Of a stretch of DNA of 6,162 nt, positions 5,700 to 6,162 are shown in pieces. Positions within the stretch are counted from its first letter, which is position 1, and every line of letters begins with the position of its first letter. The notes beneath the pieces are model-generated. The model saw only the letters and a program-made list of their open reading frames with translations. It searched no databases and was not told the DNA's origin. The DNA comes from Syntrophomonadaceae bacterium (GTDB lineage: Bacteria > Bacillota > Syntrophomonadia > Syntrophomonadales > Syntrophomonadaceae), in NCBI GenBank assembly GCA_028698695.1, contig JAQVWB010000127.1, positions 1-6,162 on the forward strand, written 5' to 3'. Made by a program: the position numbers and the translations under genes.

Positions 5700-5793
5700 G
5701 TACCATCAGGAAGCATAATTTCAGCCGGGAGGAAGCGGTAAAGCTATATAGAATATATGTATATTTTTTTATTTACACCAGTATATATATGTA

Positions 5794-5815
5794 CCTATTG
5801 TCCCTAATGTCCCAA
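5794..5815. repeat. 22-bp direct repeat, copy 1 (GGGACA/TGTCCC type)
   Basis: This is an exact 22-base match to 5858-5879, offset by 64 bp. Each copy contains TTGTCCCTAATGTCCC. Such GGGACA/TGTCCC motifs resemble pieces of REP-like or non-autonomous elements seen in Clostridia, but I cannot name a family. Confidence 0.85.
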
Positions 5816-5849
5816 AGCCTTGATAATACGGGCTTTAAAACAGGGACAT
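5807..5849. repeat. Imperfect inverted repeat between the 22-bp copies
   Basis: ATGTCCC (5807-5813) pairs with GGGACAT (5843-5849), and the adjoining AAAGCC (5814-5819) pairs with GGCTTT (5831-5836). The loop is 11 bases and a six-base bulge AAAACA lies on the 3' side. It overlaps the end of copy 1, so the repeats and the hairpin probably belong to one small structured element. There is no T-tract on either strand to make it a clear terminator. Confidence 0.5.
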
Positions 5850-5857
5850 ATAAAAAG

Positions 5858-5879
5858 CCTATTGTCCCTAATGTCCCAA
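5858..5879. repeat. 22-bp direct repeat, copy 2
   Basis: This is identical to 5794-5815. A further AGTCCCAA (5879-5886) follows directly, so this copy has three GTCCC units in a row. It lies within the open frame that continues from the ParB-like fragment, but the encoded peptide (GLGTLGTIG) is plainly repeat-derived. Confidence 0.85.
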
Positions 5880-5910
5880 GTCCCAATATTACTGCATTTC
5901 CTCTGGCTGT

Positions 5911-5921
5911 AATTGACGACA
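5911..5921. repeat. Third copy of the TTGACGACA repeat, at the break in the ParB-like gene
   Basis: AATTGACGACA here is an exact 11-base match to 5689-5699, 222 bp away in direct orientation. On the minus strand it begins one base after the last codon recognisable as ParB-like, which makes it a candidate recombination or integration junction. Confidence 0.6.
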
Positions 5922-6162
5922 CCGCTTGGCGGTAAGTTTCACGGTTCATGTCAACGGCTTTGGCGGCTATTTCAATCGTTTTGGTCCCGGATTCAGCTTG
6001 TACAAAATTTTGTACACCCACTTTTTGTTTATGCTGATTACTGCCTTGCCTGCCATCCATGGCTTCCTCAATCCGCTTAGCAACCTCTATTTTTTCAGAC
6101 GGCGTTAATTCCATCCGATGGGCAATATGTATGTTAAAAGCATAAATCATTAGAAGCAAGTA

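Larger units (their letters stand above)
5773..6162 (-). pseudogene. Truncated ParB-like helix-turn-helix protein (element remnant)
   Basis: The frame is open from the right edge of the window to a TAA at 5773-5775. Counting from a TTG at 6157-6159, the plausible part is at about residues 11-79: HIAHRMELTPSEKIEVAKRI, a linker with DGRQGSNQ (35-42) and NF, then TKTIEIAAKAVDMNRETYRQ, a helix-turn-helix ending at A79 (5923-5925). This layout (ELTPSEK..., gene-poor linker, IAAKAVGMNRETY...) is that of ParB-like DNA-binding proteins of plasmids and integrative elements. From residue 80 the sequence coincides with the TTGACGACA repeat and then the 22-bp repeats, giving a low-complexity tail unlike any ParB. 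The N-terminus may lie beyond the window. I see a gene cut by recombination; an intact short protein is less likely. Confidence 0.6.

Noticed and set aside
5656..5700. Minus-strand reading of the TTGACGACA region as an integrase C-terminus (CRQFVVK-like)
   Set aside because: The frame gives an integrase-tail-like string for only a few residues and then continues through the tRNA terminator; this is too short to support a gene.
5700..5900. CRISPR array
   Set aside because: Only two copies of the 22-bp repeat, a 42-base intervening segment that is itself partly palindromic, and no cas genes.
5926..6108. Plus-strand 60-codon frame at the right end
   Set aside because: It lies opposite the ParB-like fragment, which has a recognisable helix-turn-helix; the plus-strand peptide does not.

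Overview
The window looks like chromosomal DNA from a low-GC, anaerobic Firmicute of the class Clostridia. The grounds are AT-rich intergenic regions, strong GGAGG-type ribosome binding sites, futalosine-pathway menaquinone genes, a Gram-positive type LexA operator pair, and a cysteine-rich DNRLRE protein of a kind I associate with spore-forming Clostridia. Genus cannot be fixed from sequence alone; a Syntrophomonas- or Desulfitobacterium-like lineage is a guess.

Positions 1-2972, minus strand: a compact menaquinone operon read mqnE (aminodeoxyfutalosine synthase), mqnA (chorismate dehydratase), mqnC (radical SAM cyclase, cut by the left edge). It has one promoter with an extended -10 and gaps of 16 and 12 bases between genes. 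The three enzymes carry chorismate to cyclic de-hypoxanthine futalosine, except for the hydrolase step; mqnB and mqnD are not in the window.

Positions 3050-3790, plus strand: a divergent single gene for a 213-residue DNRLRE-domain protein with 18 cysteines and no signal peptide. It is closed by a perfect 15-bp stem that probably acts as a terminator for both converging units.

Positions 3808-5182, minus strand: ddl (D-alanine--D-alanine ligase) followed by an unrecognised 99-residue helical protein.

Positions 5198-5382, plus strand: the most interesting locus. A gene for a 37-residue single-pass membrane protein lies behind a promoter carrying two GAAC-N4-GTTC LexA-type boxes whose centres are 30 bp apart. 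This is the architecture of SOS-induced small membrane peptides (TisB, SidA and SosA are functional parallels, not homologues by sequence). It is transcribed divergently from ddl.

Positions 5479-5655, plus strand: a complete tRNA-Trp(CCA) gene with its own promoter and a rho-independent terminator.

Positions 5656-6162: debris of a mobile element. A ParB-like helix-turn-helix coding fragment on the minus strand loses recognisable homology exactly at a short repeat (TTGACGACA) that also occurs as a tandem pair just beyond the tRNA terminator. Between them lie two copies of a 22-bp GGGACA/TGTCCC repeat.
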